A DNA stretch of 36,126 nt from NCBI GenBank assembly GCA_025210475.1, contig JAOARW010000008.1, positions 1-36,126 of the forward strand. The letters run 5' to 3'. Below, piece by piece: positions 17,282 to 26,217 of this stretch. The notes beneath the pieces were generated by a model that was not told where the DNA came from, ran no database searches, and worked only from the letters and a program-made list of their open reading frames with translations. Position 1 is the stretch's first letter. Every line of letters begins with the position of its first letter. This DNA comes from Carboxylicivirga sp. (GTDB taxonomy: Bacteria; Bacteroidota; Bacteroidia; Bacteroidales; Marinilabiliaceae). Made by a program: the position numbers and the translations under genes.

Positions 17282-19126
17282 CTAATGTATAGCAATTTCA
17301 TCGATAAAAAGCCAGCACTCATTGCCTTTTCCCGGGTGCCAGTCAGGACACAAACCTTTATTGATCACTTTTACCTTAACAAAACGCGCGTTGATATCTT
17401 CTTGCTGAATTGTAATTCGATCAACGGTATAGTTATTTTGTAGTTGCGGTTCAGCAACATTTTGGCTTATAGGTTTGGAGTAGCTTTTGCCATCAGCTGA
17501 CCAGGATAATTCAACAGATTTCGGAAGGAAAATCCAGTTTTCAGGATTATGCATTGCTCCAACAGATATTTCGTTTATGGTCATTACTTTTTCCATATCA
17601 ATGATGATTTCAGCATCATCGCTTTCAAAACCTAGCCAGTAGCCATCATCGAAAAAGCGTGTGCCTGTTTCTCCGTCAACGAGTGATGCAGCACCTTCAC
17701 ATTTGTATTTTGGATGAGGTTTTTTAGATAGAAGCGCTTTTTTACCAATTCCCAGATGCTTAATTTTTTCTCTTTTAGTAGGTATATCATCAGCAGAAGC
17801 ATATTCCCAGTTAAGATAGGCTGATTTTAGTGTTTCAAGCTTTTCGGGGTACTCCAATGCCATGTTATGCATTTCAGAACTATCGGTTTTAATATTTGTC
17901 AAGAATAGTAAGTCTTTATCCGGATCTAGCTCACCTTTACCACTATTATCTCTGGGGTAAGCAATTAGTTTCCATTCGCCTTGTCTGATGGCCCAACTTC
18001 CGCCACTTTTCCAAATAAACTGTTCGTGTGGTGTTGTGTGGTTCTTTTCAATAACCCGGCGAAGACTTTTTCCTTCAACCCCTTCTGGTAAAGTATTTAT
18101 GTTGCAATAATCAGCAATGGTAGGTAACCAGTCGATGTTTAGTGCCATTTGATTACGTTGTTGATCGGCTTTTATTTTATTAGGATAGCTAATGATGGCA
18201 GGGACTCGAATTCCACCTTCAAACAGTGAAAATTTTGACCCTCTGTATGGGCCGGCTGATCCGCCACCACCAAATGTTCGAGTCTCATTGCTATGTCCGT
18301 GATCCGATTGAAGAATAACAATGGTGTTATCTCTTAATCCTTCTTTTTCGAGGGTTGCTAGTAATTGACCAATGTACTCATCAATGGTTGACACAAAGGC
18401 GGCATAATCGCGACGAGGCATATCCATGTGCTGATAATAATCACGCCATTTGCCTTTGGGTTGCAAGGGGTAATGTGGCATGTTAATGGCATAATAAATA
18501 AAAAAGGGTTCATTTTTATGCTGAGAGATATAGTTATCGGCTTTCTCCGCCATTAAGTCACCAAAGTACTGTCCGTCGTACCAAACTTCTTTACCATTCT
18601 CCCAAAGATCGTGGCGATTTGGACCATTCCAGTAAAAGAAATGTGAATAGTTATCGATACAGCCACCCATGTGGCCGAAAGAATAATCAAAGCCCTGACC
18701 GAGAGGCATTGTTTCAGGTGTGTAACCGATGTGCCATTTACCAATATGTGCCGTTTGATATCCATTGTCTTTCATGATTTCGGCAATGGTAATTTTCTCC
18801 GATGGCATGCCCTGATGACCTTCCTGAGACGAAGCATTACCAGGTAATCCGGCTTTGTGTGGATTCATTCCGGTTAACATGGATGCTCTTGAAGGAGAAC
18901 AAACCGGTGCTGCCACATAAAACTGATTAAATTGAATACCCGTTTGAGCCAGCTCATCCATGTTTGGCGTATGCAAGTCGGTGGCACCATAGCAATTCAT
19001 ATCAATGCTTCCCTGGTCGTCGGTAAGAATGATAATGACATTCGGGCGCTGACCTTCTTTAGCGTAAGAACATATTGTGACTAGATTGCTAAAAAGACAA
19101 AGAATCAAAAGGGTGTATTGTTTCAT
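17282..19126 (-). CDS. Exported S1-family sulfatase with C-terminal discoidin-like domain
   Basis: 614 residues with a signal peptide (MKQYTLLILCLFSNLVTICS). The alkaline-phosphatase-like core opens with NVIIILTDDQG, whose Asp pair binds calcium. The catalytic CxPxR motif is C76-SPS-R80, where the Cys becomes formylglycine. GKWHIGY, SDHGHSN and RGSKFSLFEGGIRVP are the other metal and sulfate site blocks. The last about 130 residues (EIIIDMEKVMTINEISVGAM, WSADGKSYSKP, ARFVKVKVINKG) look like an F5/8 type C (discoidin) module, often used to bind glycans. It probably removes sulfate from a marine or mucin glycan. The maturase (anSME/FGE) is not in the window. It stands alone on the minus strand, with selD upstream. 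Confidence 0.9.
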   Translation of the reverse strand: MKQYTLLILCLFSNLVTICSYAKEGQRPNVIIILTDDQGSIDMNCYGATDLHTPNMDELAQTGIQFNQFYVAAPVCSPSRASMLTGMNPHKAGLPGNASSQEGHQGMPSEKITIAEIMKDNGYQTAHIGKWHIGYTPETMPLGQGFDYSFGHMGGCIDNYSHFFYWNGPNRHDLWENGKEVWYDGQYFGDLMAEKADNYISQHKNEPFFIYYAINMPHYPLQPKGKWRDYYQHMDMPRRDYAAFVSTIDEYIGQLLATLEKEGLRDNTIVILQSDHGHSNETRTFGGGGSAGPYRGSKFSLFEGGIRVPAIISYPNKIKADQQRNQMALNIDWLPTIADYCNINTLPEGVEGKSLRRVIEKNHTTPHEQFIWKSGGSWAIRQGEWKLIAYPRDNSGKGELDPDKDLLFLTNIKTDSSEMHNMALEYPEKLETLKSAYLNWEYASADDIPTKREKIKHLGIGKKALLSKKPHPKYKCEGAASLVDGETGTRFFDDGYWLGFESDDAEIIIDMEKVMTINEISVGAMHNPENWIFLPKSVELSWSADGKSYSKPISQNVAEPQLQNNYTVDRITIQQEDINARFVKVKVINKGLCPDWHPGKGNECWLFIDEIAIH

Positions 19127-19158
19127 GTGATTATATTTTTTTCAGTTGTCATAACTTG

Positions 19159-19173
19159 TCCCGCCTGGCGGGA
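19159..19173. repeat. GC-rich palindrome in the leader of the sulfatase gene
   Basis: TCCCGCC-T-GGCGGGA is a 7-bp perfect inverted repeat around one base, out of place in an AT-rich gap. It lies 33 nt before the sulfatase start codon, downstream of a possible minus-strand -7 element TATTTTTG (19264 to 19257). It could be a regulator site, a leader hairpin or a stray repeat unit. Confidence 0.45.
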
Positions 19174-19329
19174 TGGAACTCGCCTGAAAAATAATCGTCT
19201 ACGAATGTGAGAACTTTTCTCATGGCTCGTTTCCTGGTATCTGAATTAATGATACGCAAAAATACAACCAAGCCTTAAGTTAAAGGATGAATAGCAGTTC
19301 AGAATATGTAAAGAAATGTTCAGGGATGG

Positions 19330-20370
19330 TTAATCCACATAGATTAATTTCTCTTCCAGATCAATTAATTCACCAAAACAAATCGGAGCGATACCATTAT
19401 CCTTTAATAATTTCTCCACCTCGTCAATGGAGCCGTCATCCACCGCAATCAATAAACCACCACTGGTTTGCGGATCACAAAGGATGTTTTTGTAACGAAT
19501 GTCTTTTAGTTCAACATGCTCGCCATAGCTCAACCAATTGCGAGTTGTACCCCCTGGCATACATTTCTGATCGATGTATTCCTGAAGCATCTCCAGTTGT
19601 GGTATTTTATCAAACTGCAGTTGAGCAGATAATTGGCTTCCCTCGCACATTTCACTTAGGTGGCCAATCAGGCTAAAGCCAGTAATATCTGTCATGGCTT
19701 TAACCCCATTAATAGAAGCCAGTTTTTGTCCTAATTTGTTTAGTTGGCTCATTAAATCAGGAGCTATCCTGGCATGTTCTTCCTTCAGTAAACCTTTCTT
19801 TTGCGCGGTTGAAAGAATGCCTACCCCAAGAGGTTTCGTCAGGTAAAGTTTACAACCTTTTGTTGCGGTATCATTACGCTTTAACTGACTTAAGTCGACA
19901 CGACCGGTTACTGCCAGGCCAAAAATTGGCTCAGGACTATCAATACTGTGACCACCTGCCAAAACAATACCCGCCTCTTTGCAGGCCTGTCGTCCGCCAT
20001 CCATTACTTGCGCAGCCACATCGGCTGATAATTTATTGACTGGCCAGCCCAATATTGCTATGGCCAACAGAGGCTGACCTCCCATGGCATAGATATCGCT
20101 GATGGCATTGGTTGCAGCAATTTTTCCAAAAGTAAAAGCATCGTCTACAATTGGCATGAAAAAGTCAGTGGTGCTGATGATCGCTGTGCCATCACCCATA
20201 TCATATACGGCAGCATCGTCGCGACTGCTGTTACCAACAATTAATTTATCATCGTGAATGGGAGTAATGTTACTTTTTAAAATATCGGACAAAACCGATG
20301 GCGCTATTTTGCAGCCACATCCGGCTCCGTGACTGTATTGTGTTAATTTTACTTCAGACATATTGTTCAT
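19330..20370 (-). CDS. selD: Selenide, water dikinase SelD (Cys form)
   Basis: 346 residues, very close in layout to E. coli SelD. It makes selenophosphate from selenide and ATP. The active-site block is SHGAGCGCK, with Cys where some bacteria have selenocysteine, and Lys for catalysis. Other blocks are [59 protein letters not shown] and [10 protein letters not shown]. The ATG at 20370 has GGAAG 6 nt upstream; a second ATG at 20361 aligns with the E. coli start. The start overlaps the end of mnmH by 17 nt, so the two are translated together. The partner suggests its selenophosphate feeds tRNA modification; selA and selB are not seen here. Confidence 0.96.
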   Translation of the reverse strand: MNNMSEVKLTQYSHGAGCGCKIAPSVLSDILKSNITPIHDDKLIVGNSSRDDAAVYDMGDGTAIISTTDFFMPIVDDAFTFGKIAATNAISDIYAMGGQPLLAIAILGWPVNKLSADVAAQVMDGGRQACKEAGIVLAGGHSIDSPEPIFGLAVTGRVDLSQLKRNDTATKGCKLYLTKPLGVGILSTAQKKGLLKEEHARIAPDLMSQLNKLGQKLASINGVKAMTDITGFSLIGHLSEMCEGSQLSAQLQFDKIPQLEMLQEYIDQKCMPGGTTRNWLSYGEHVELKDIRYKNILCDPQTSGGLLIAVDDGSIDEVEKLLKDNGIAPICFGELIDLEEKLIYVD

Positions 20371-21382
20371 TTAAAGCTTCCAAAAGCATTTCAGCATTTT
20401 TATTGGCATCGGTCGATTCCATTGGAATAAAACGAATGGTTCCGTTGCGTTTGTCAATGCCACGCTTATAGTATTTATCGTAATAAGCAAGGGTAAGCAA
20501 GGCTACCTCGTAGTAATTATTGTCTTCTAAAAGCTGCAAGGCTTTCTTTGTTATATCATTACCAAGACGCTTAGAAATGCGCGTAATGGCGTTGGCTAGT
20601 TTTCCTTTGTCTCCCAAGGCATATTCTTCAACAAGCAATTTAGCCCTTTCTTCCTTACTGATTTCAATAAAAAAGACTTGCGATTGCCTCATCTTCTGAA
20701 ACAGGTGCATGGGAATGTTTACATCACCAATATTAGGACTTTCATCTTCTACCCATATCGGAAGGTCAAAATTAAACTGTCGCCACTGCCAAAAGAGGTT
20801 ATTTTCGAATTGCTCAGTGGTCGGTTGTTTGCTCATGCCGATGTTCCCGAATGCCGAACCTTTGTGAGAAGCGAGTCCTTCCAAATCCAGAACCTGTTGG
20901 CCTGATTCTTCCATCCGATGAAGAATGTGAGTTTTTCCACTTCCAGTATAGCCACCTAATAGATGCAAAGTGCCTTTATCGAAATTATTAAGAGCTTCGT
21001 ACCTGTAGGCTTTGTAACCTTTGTCGATAACATATACTTCTTCAAAGCCACTATCTTTTAAATGCTGAGCAAAGGAATGACTTCTCATGCCGCCTCTCCA
21101 ACAGTGGATCACGATCTTTTTTTGAGGTGCTGCCTCTAATGATTGATCTATAAACCATTGAAGTTTTGGTGTTACATATTGATAACCCAAATCGATGGCT
21201 GCCTGCTGAGATTCTTGCTTATAAACGGTACCCACATGTGCTCTTTCATCATTGCTGAATAATGGAATGTTAAAAGCATTGGGTATATGTCCTTTCTCAA
21301 ATTCACCGGGTGAGCGCACATCAATCAGCGGCAAATGCCCGAATTGTCTGAGATAAGTGTTAATATTAATATCTTTTGGCAT
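20354..21382 (-). CDS. mnmH: tRNA 2-selenouridine synthase MnmH (SelU/YbbB)
   Basis: 342 residues, near the 364 of E. coli MnmH. The N-terminal rhodanese domain carries the catalytic Cys in [11 protein letters not shown] (C94), and [20 protein letters not shown] near the start. A P-loop domain follows with GGYTGSGKT (143-151). The enzyme replaces the sulfur of 2-thiouridine at the wobble position of some tRNAs by selenium, through a geranylated intermediate, using selenophosphate from SelD, whose gene overlaps its 3' end. The upstream TAACTTTG lies 4 nt before the ATG, which suggests a leaderless or very short-leader transcript. Confidence 0.95.
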   Translation of the reverse strand: MPKDININTYLRQFGHLPLIDVRSPGEFEKGHIPNAFNIPLFSNDERAHVGTVYKQESQQAAIDLGYQYVTPKLQWFIDQSLEAAPQKKIVIHCWRGGMRSHSFAQHLKDSGFEEVYVIDKGYKAYRYEALNNFDKGTLHLLGGYTGSGKTHILHRMEESGQQVLDLEGLASHKGSAFGNIGMSKQPTTEQFENNLFWQWRQFNFDLPIWVEDESPNIGDVNIPMHLFQKMRQSQVFFIEISKEERAKLLVEEYALGDKGKLANAITRISKRLGNDITKKALQLLEDNNYYEVALLTLAYYDKYYKRGIDKRNGTIRFIPMESTDANKNAEMLLEALNEQYV

Positions 21383-21386
21383 GGCC

Positions 21387-21394
21387 CAAAGTTA
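21387..21394 (-). promoter_or_regulatory. -7 element of the mnmH-selD operon, close to the start codon
   Basis: On the minus strand TAACTTTG fits TAnnTTTG and ends only 4 nt before the mnmH ATG (21382). If used, the transcript starts at or next to the ATG. No TTG is found at the -33 position. Confidence 0.4.
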
Positions 21395-21731
21395 GTGCTT
21401 TTTCGCTCTGAGTATCCTGCTTTGTACTTTTTTAACGCTATACGTAAAGTTAGCTGGAATGAAAGCAGCTCAAAACGTATTAATTACCTTTTGATTTAAA
21501 GTATTCAGGCGAAAATGTTTAGATTAGTGGGTACGAAGGTTTGTATTTAAAATGAAGCTTACCAAAAGTGATGAAAATAATAAGTTGTAAGCGTTGCAAG
21601 CCATGTATTTTAACTGTACCAAGCATTAAAGCCAAACGAGAAACAACCATAAATTTGATTATACAGGCATACAAATTCTTGGATGATTGATTTTATTTAA
21701 GAGTTCCTCTTGATCAAATGAAAATAAATTT
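21395..21731. other. Divergent gap between mnmH and the second sulfatase
   Basis: No convincing gene. A plus-strand TAAATTTG at 21650-21657 could be the -7 element of the sulfatase (ATG at 21732) but lacks a TTG at the right spacing. No strong hairpin or repeat was seen. Confidence 0.4.
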
Positions 21732-23516
21732 ATGCAGATGGAAATTATAAGATTCCTTACCATTATTCTATGTTTTAGCATACTAATACCCAATAAAACG
21801 AGTGGGCGCGATAAAAAGCATCCCAATGTTATTATTATCATTACCGACGATCAAGGTTATGGTGATTTAGGCATAACCGGAAATCCTCATGTGAATACAC
21901 CTGTTATCGACCAGTTTGCCAAAGAGAGTGTTCGCTTCAATAATTTTTACGTTTCGCCAGTATGTGCACCCACACGTTCAAGCCTTATGACCGGGCGCTA
22001 TTCGTTACGAACAGGTATAAGGGATACATACAATGGAGGATCCATTATGGCAAGCAATGAGGTAACCATTGCTGAAATGCTGCAAAGTGCGAATTATAAG
22101 ACAGGAATTTTTGGAAAGTGGCACTTGGGAGATAATTACCCTTGCAGGCCAAGTGATCAGGGGTTTGATGAATCACTTATTCACCTATCAGGAGGTATCG
22201 GTCAGGTGGGCGATGTAACCAATTATTTTAAAGGAAGCACAAGCTATTTTGATCCGGTACTTTGGCACAATAATCAGCAAGAAGCCTTTAAAGGTTATTG
22301 TAGCGATATCTTTACCTATGAGGCCATGCGATTTATTGAGCAAAACAAAGAAGGGCCGTTTTTTTGTTACCTGTCCTACAATGCACCACACACACCATTA
22401 CAGGTGCCCGATGAATATTATCAGAAATATAAGGATGTTGATCCGAGCTCGGGTTTAGAGAATGATGGGAGACCTTTTCCGGATATGACAGAAAAAGACA
22501 AGGAAGCGGCGCGAAAAGTATATGCAATGGTAGACAACATTGATGATAATCTTGGGAAGTTATTTGATAAGCTCGATGATTTGAAAATTGCAGATAATAC
22601 TCTAATCATCTTTATGACGGACAATGGCCCACAGCAATACCGTTATATCGCAGGCATGCGTGGAAAAAAATCAAAAGTTTATCAGGGAGGAGTTCGTGTA
22701 CCCTTTTATTTGAAGTATCCATCCATGCCTAAAAAAGGAAAAGACATTGATGCGATGGCAGCCCATATTGATATTTTGCCAACGCTGGCGGAGGTTTGTA
22801 ATGTAGAATTACCAAAGAATAAAACGATTGATGGAGTAAACCTGATGCCTGTGATAAATAACGAAAAGCAGGTGGAGAAAGAACGTTCAATGTTTTTTTA
22901 CTGGTCGAGGTGTTACCCTGAGTTATACCACAATATGGCTTTGTTGCGAGGTGATTATAAATTAGTGGGGCATACTGCCTACAATGCTTGTATAAATGAT
23001 TTTGAATTATTTGATCTGGCCAATGATCCATATGAACAAAATAATATCGTTCTTAAAAAGAAGGATTTGGCTCAGCAAATGAAGGCAGAACTGGATGAGT
23101 TGTATCATGAGTTGATTAAATCAGAAAATCTGATAAACCAACCCCGGATTATTGTTGGCAATAATCATGAAAACCCAATTATTTTGAACCGTAACGATGC
23201 AGGAGGTGAACGCGGTATTTGGGCACAGGAAGAAGTTTACGGTAAATGGCGCGTTAGTATTGAAGAAGGTTATTACAATATAAAGTTCAAATTTATAAAG
23301 CCATTAAAAGCTAATGGTAAAATGTATTTAGAAACCAATCAAATGGTTAATCAAATGGTCAATAATCAGGTGGATTCTGATATAATTGAAATGAAAAACG
23401 TTTATTTACCACAAATGGATTGTGATGTAATACCATTTTATAGCATTGGCTCAAAACGAATTTTCCCATTTTGGGTTGAAATGCATCGGATTGTAAAGGT
23501 TAAGGATATAAATTAA
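21732..23516 (+). CDS. Exported S1-family arylsulfatase with C-terminal extension
   Basis: 594 residues; signal peptide in the first about 25 (EIIRFLTIILCFSILIP). The core shows NVIIIITDDQGYGDLG, the formylglycine motif C78-APT-R82, IFGKWHLGD, FMTDNGPQQ and KSKVYQGGVRVPFYLKYP, all expected metal and sulfate site blocks. Residues after about 470 form an extra beta-rich part (GIWAQEEVYGKWRVSIEEGY) of unknown role. A 12-bp tandem duplication at 23337-23360 gives QMVNQMVN in that part. It is a different subfamily from the sulfatase at 17282-19126: the sequences differ widely outside the motifs. The DUF1287 gene begins 2 nt after its stop codon, so the two are co-expressed. Confidence 0.9.
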   Translation: MQMEIIRFLTIILCFSILIPNKTSGRDKKHPNVIIIITDDQGYGDLGITGNPHVNTPVIDQFAKESVRFNNFYVSPVCAPTRSSLMTGRYSLRTGIRDTYNGGSIMASNEVTIAEMLQSANYKTGIFGKWHLGDNYPCRPSDQGFDESLIHLSGGIGQVGDVTNYFKGSTSYFDPVLWHNNQQEAFKGYCSDIFTYEAMRFIEQNKEGPFFCYLSYNAPHTPLQVPDEYYQKYKDVDPSSGLENDGRPFPDMTEKDKEAARKVYAMVDNIDDNLGKLFDKLDDLKIADNTLIIFMTDNGPQQYRYIAGMRGKKSKVYQGGVRVPFYLKYPSMPKKGKDIDAMAAHIDILPTLAEVCNVELPKNKTIDGVNLMPVINNEKQVEKERSMFFYWSRCYPELYHNMALLRGDYKLVGHTAYNACINDFELFDLANDPYEQNNIVLKKKDLAQQMKAELDELYHELIKSENLINQPRIIVGNNHENPIILNRNDAGGERGIWAQEEVYGKWRVSIEEGYYNIKFKFIKPLKANGKMYLETNQMVNQMVNNQVDSDIIEMKNVYLPQMDCDVIPFYSIGSKRIFPFWVEMHRIVKVKDIN

Positions 23517-23518
23517 GA

Positions 23519-24106
23519 ATGATGAGTAAGTTAATCATATTAAGTACGCTACTGTTGTTCCTGACAGTTTATGCAAATGGTCAGGATAGCTTTTACAAAC
23601 AACTGGCGGATTCAGCCTACACTTTAACACATCAAAGCGTGATCTATGATCCGGCTTATCGTTCGATCACATACCCCAATGGAGATGTGCCTGCTGATCG
23701 CGGTGTTTGCACCGATGTTGTCATTCGTGCCTATCGAAAATTTAAAATTGATTTACAAAAAGAGGTACATGAGGATATGAGTTCCAATTTCAGTAAGTAT
23801 CCTGAAAATTGGGGATTGAAGCGACCAGATAAGAACATTGATCATCGGCGTGTCCCAAATTTGATGACTTACTTTTCCCGTTACGGAACTGTTTTATCCG
23901 TTAATGATGAGGCTGCCAATTATCAAGGAGGAGATGTTGTTTGCTGGGATTTGGGAGGAGGAATTACTCACATTGGTATCGTGAGTAATCACAAGTCGAA
24001 AGATGGTAAGCGTTTGCAAATCATTCATAACATTGGTGCCGGTCAGGTACTCGAGGATTGTTTATTTAAATTTAAGATTATAGGTCATTATCGTTATAAG
24101 AAGTAG
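23519..24106 (+). CDS. Exported DUF1287 protein (possible papain-like fold)
   Basis: 195 residues with a signal peptide (LIILSTLLLFLTVYANGQ). The DUF1287 signature is clear: VIYDPAYRSITYPNGDVPAD, then GVCTDVVIRAYR with C64, GGDVVCWDLGGGITHIGIV with H151, and IIHNIGAGQVLEDCL. The Cys before a helix and the later His in a strand fit an NlpC/P60-like or permuted papain-like hydrolase, but this is inference; no activity is known to me for the family. The start is one of two adjacent ATGs at 23519 and 23522. It follows the sulfatase by 2 nt in one operon. Confidence 0.85.
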   Translation: MMSKLIILSTLLLFLTVYANGQDSFYKQLADSAYTLTHQSVIYDPAYRSITYPNGDVPADRGVCTDVVIRAYRKFKIDLQKEVHEDMSSNFSKYPENWGLKRPDKNIDHRRVPNLMTYFSRYGTVLSVNDEAANYQGGDVVCWDLGGGITHIGIVSNHKSKDGKRLQIIHNIGAGQVLEDCLFKFKIIGHYRYKK

Positions 24107-24253
24107 GTGATTTTGTAAATTTTAAGGGTTTTCAGGTGCAAAGTTTTCGTTAAATAATGTGTTTGTCCTTTTGTGGCTAAAGTGAAATAAATGAGGTTAT
24201 TTGATTGTTTGAAATTATTGTTAGATATTTACAAAATCTTAACACCTATAAAA

Positions 24254-24616
24254 ATGAAGACATTCGTATTAACAACTCTTATTGTGTTTATTTCTGTCGT
24301 AAGCTACGGACAGGATAAACAATCAAACAAACTTGTTGAAGAAGCTTTAAATTTAAAGCTGACACCTCCCAATACACCACTCTCAATCATCAAAAAAGAT
24401 CAAGCCTTATCAAAGAAAGAGGCTCGCGTAAATGTTTATGTGGAGCAGTTAAAGCCAGTATTTGAAGCAAAAAATCTGGCAAGCCAATTATTGAAAGAAC
24501 CACATAAAAGTAACATGCCTTGCTATGTGCCACCTGCCAATGATTTGATGCCGGTAATGAAGCCCGATTCAACCGTTCAATACAGTTTACTGATACAGGA
24601 TTTGAACCAACACTAA
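24254..24616 (+). CDS. Small exported protein of unknown function
   Basis: 120 residues from the ATG at 24254, where a signal peptide (MKTFVLTTLIVFISVVSYG) begins at once; the longer frame from 24191 adds 21 residues without support. The mature part is charged and ends with MKPDSTVQYSLLIQDLNQ, with one Cys and a Pro-rich NMPCYVPPANDLMPVM stretch. I recognise no family. The stretch before it has no clear promoter, so it may be read through from the DUF1287 gene 150 bp upstream. Confidence 0.65.
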   Translation: MKTFVLTTLIVFISVVSYGQDKQSNKLVEEALNLKLTPPNTPLSIIKKDQALSKKEARVNVYVEQLKPVFEAKNLASQLLKEPHKSNMPCYVPPANDLMPVMKPDSTVQYSLLIQDLNQH

Positions 24617-24744
24617 TGCCTATTAGGCTTATTATTATTTAAACGGTACGCTCATCATAATTTATATTGAGTCAAGTATGACTTAAGTACACTGCTATTG
24701 AGCAAACGGAAAATTAAACCTTGAAATAATTATAATAACGAACA

Positions 24745-25269
24745 ATGAAGTTAATGCAATTAGTATGCATAATTCTGTTATGCACTGCATGCGTGGGCAA
24801 TGATGATACAAATCCAATATTTGGTCAAGCAGAAGTGGAAGTAAGCGATGAAGCTGTAAAGATTGAAAAAGGCATTACAGTTAATGGTAAAACAATCGAC
24901 TGGGTCAATTTTGATAAAGTATATGCTTTTACAAATAATGATCACGGATTTAAACAGATTTTGGGAGTGACATGGCATGATGCCAAATGCATCGATTACC
25001 AATTGGTTTGTTGCACCAGACTTGAAGGCATGGAATTATGTGGAAGGGCAATTATCGCAGATCAGAATGGAACGATGGAAACAGATCAGGCTAAACAGGG
25101 AAGTAATACGATGAATTCTTATTGCTGCCAAAGTGATAATTACAGCGTTGCTGTGCACATTGCATCTGAATGTTGCTCAAAAGCTTGTTTTGTATATGAT
25201 GGCATTGATAAGGGTGAAGATTGTGAAGCCCAAAGCGATCTGATATTAAAAGAAGTTATTTGGCAATAA
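24745..25269 (+). CDS. Cysteine-rich lipoprotein of unknown function
   Basis: 174 residues. The signal peptide (LVCIILLCTAC) ends in a lipobox-like CTAC with C16 as the likely lipid site. The rest holds ten further Cys, many in pairs: CIDYQLVCC, ELCGR, SYCCQ, ECCSKACF and EDCE. In a periplasmic or surface setting these should form disulfides or bind metal. Acidic residues follow the lipid Cys (GNDD), which could favour surface display in Bacteroidota. I do not recognise a family. It is followed after 46 bp by the SanA-like gene on the same strand. Confidence 0.75.
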   Translation: MKLMQLVCIILLCTACVGNDDTNPIFGQAEVEVSDEAVKIEKGITVNGKTIDWVNFDKVYAFTNNDHGFKQILGVTWHDAKCIDYQLVCCTRLEGMELCGRAIIADQNGTMETDQAKQGSNTMNSYCCQSDNYSVAVHIASECCSKACFVYDGIDKGEDCEAQSDLILKEVIWQ

Positions 25270-25315
25270 ATTAAATCAAAATAGTTTAATTTGTTCTTAT
25301 AAAACAAACCTTCTT

Positions 25316-25957
25316 ATGATCTTGTTGAAACGTATTTTACTGGCTGGTAGTATCATTACCTTATTAACAATTTTGGGTGTTTGGGCTAGTAACCTAATTG
25401 TTGAGAATGCCACTGGTGATAAGGTCTTTAATTCCACTCAACAGATTCCTCATAACAAAGTGGGATTATTGCTGGGTACAGGTAAAATGCTTTCAAACGG
25501 ATATGTAAACCTATATTATCGTTACCGTATTGATGCGGCCGTTCAATTATTTAAAGCAGGCAAGGTTGATTACCTGTTAGTGAGTGGTGATAATTCGAGA
25601 AAGAGCTACGATGAACCGTCAACCATTAAAGCCGATTTAATTGAAAAAGGGGTGCCGGCAGAGCGAATTTATCTTGATTATGCCGGTTTCAGAACGCTCG
25701 ATTCAGTTGTCAGGTGTAAAGCCATTTTTGGACAAAAAAGCATTACTGTTATCTCTCAGCAGTTTCATAACGAAAGGGCAATTTACATTGCAAAAAACAA
25801 AGGCATTGATGCGGTAGGTTTTAATGCAAAAGGGGTAAGCGCCCGTTATGGATTTAAAACCATGGTGCGTGAACGACTGGCCCGTGTTAAAATGATGCTC
25901 GATTTGTTTTTTGGAAAACAGCCTAAGTTTTTAGGAGAGAAAATTACAATTGGGTAG
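25316..25957 (+). CDS. SanA/YdcF-like membrane-anchored protein (DUF218)
   Basis: 213 residues with one N-terminal membrane anchor (ILLAGSIITLLTILGVWAS). The DUF218 core is seen in GLLLGTGKMLSNGYVNLYYRY, LVSGDNSRKSYDEPSTIKAD in pieces, GVPAERIYLDYAGFRTLDSV and VISQQFHNERAIYIAKNKGI. E. coli SanA (vancomycin exclusion at high temperature) has this layout and length and is linked to the envelope barrier; its reaction is not settled. The C-terminal RERLARVKMMLDLFFGKQPKFLGEKI stretch is also typical, so I favour SanA over YdcF. Confidence 0.85.
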   Translation: MILLKRILLAGSIITLLTILGVWASNLIVENATGDKVFNSTQQIPHNKVGLLLGTGKMLSNGYVNLYYRYRIDAAVQLFKAGKVDYLLVSGDNSRKSYDEPSTIKADLIEKGVPAERIYLDYAGFRTLDSVVRCKAIFGQKSITVISQQFHNERAIYIAKNKGIDAVGFNAKGVSARYGFKTMVRERLARVKMMLDLFFGKQPKFLGEKITIG

Positions 25958-26217
25958 CACTGTTTTTACTTTAGAAATGGTAGGTAATGATGAACTGTAA
26001 GAAATGTTTAAAAATTGATTTGACAGTAATTCTGATTGTTAACAAAAATTATTTATTTTAGAAAAATATATATCAAATAGAGCTGTTTGAAAATCGTAAG
26101 GTCGATTTATTTACCAGGATTTTTAAGATTAAATAAATCAAATTTAATTTGACAGTTCATTGAAATATAATGAATGCTCACAAACGGAGCTTTCGTTACT
26201 TACCAAATCCAATCGTT
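25958..26217. other. AT-rich gap before a lipoprotein gene
   Basis: 260 bp with no convincing gene, strong hairpin or clear TAnnTTTG promoter match. A longer in-frame start for the next gene at 26170 falls here but lacks support. Confidence 0.35.

Noticed and set aside
19330..19347. Terminator of selD formed by TTAATC/GATTAA around the stop codon
   Set aside because: Stem is only 6 A/T-rich pairs and there is no T-run after it on the minus strand.
19287..19676. Plus-strand ORF opposite the end of selD
   Set aside because: Antisense to strongly conserved SelD blocks; translation shows no domain.
19330..20370. Selenocysteine (in-frame TGA) in SelD
   Set aside because: The active-site codon reads Cys (GAGCGCK) and the frame has no internal TGA.
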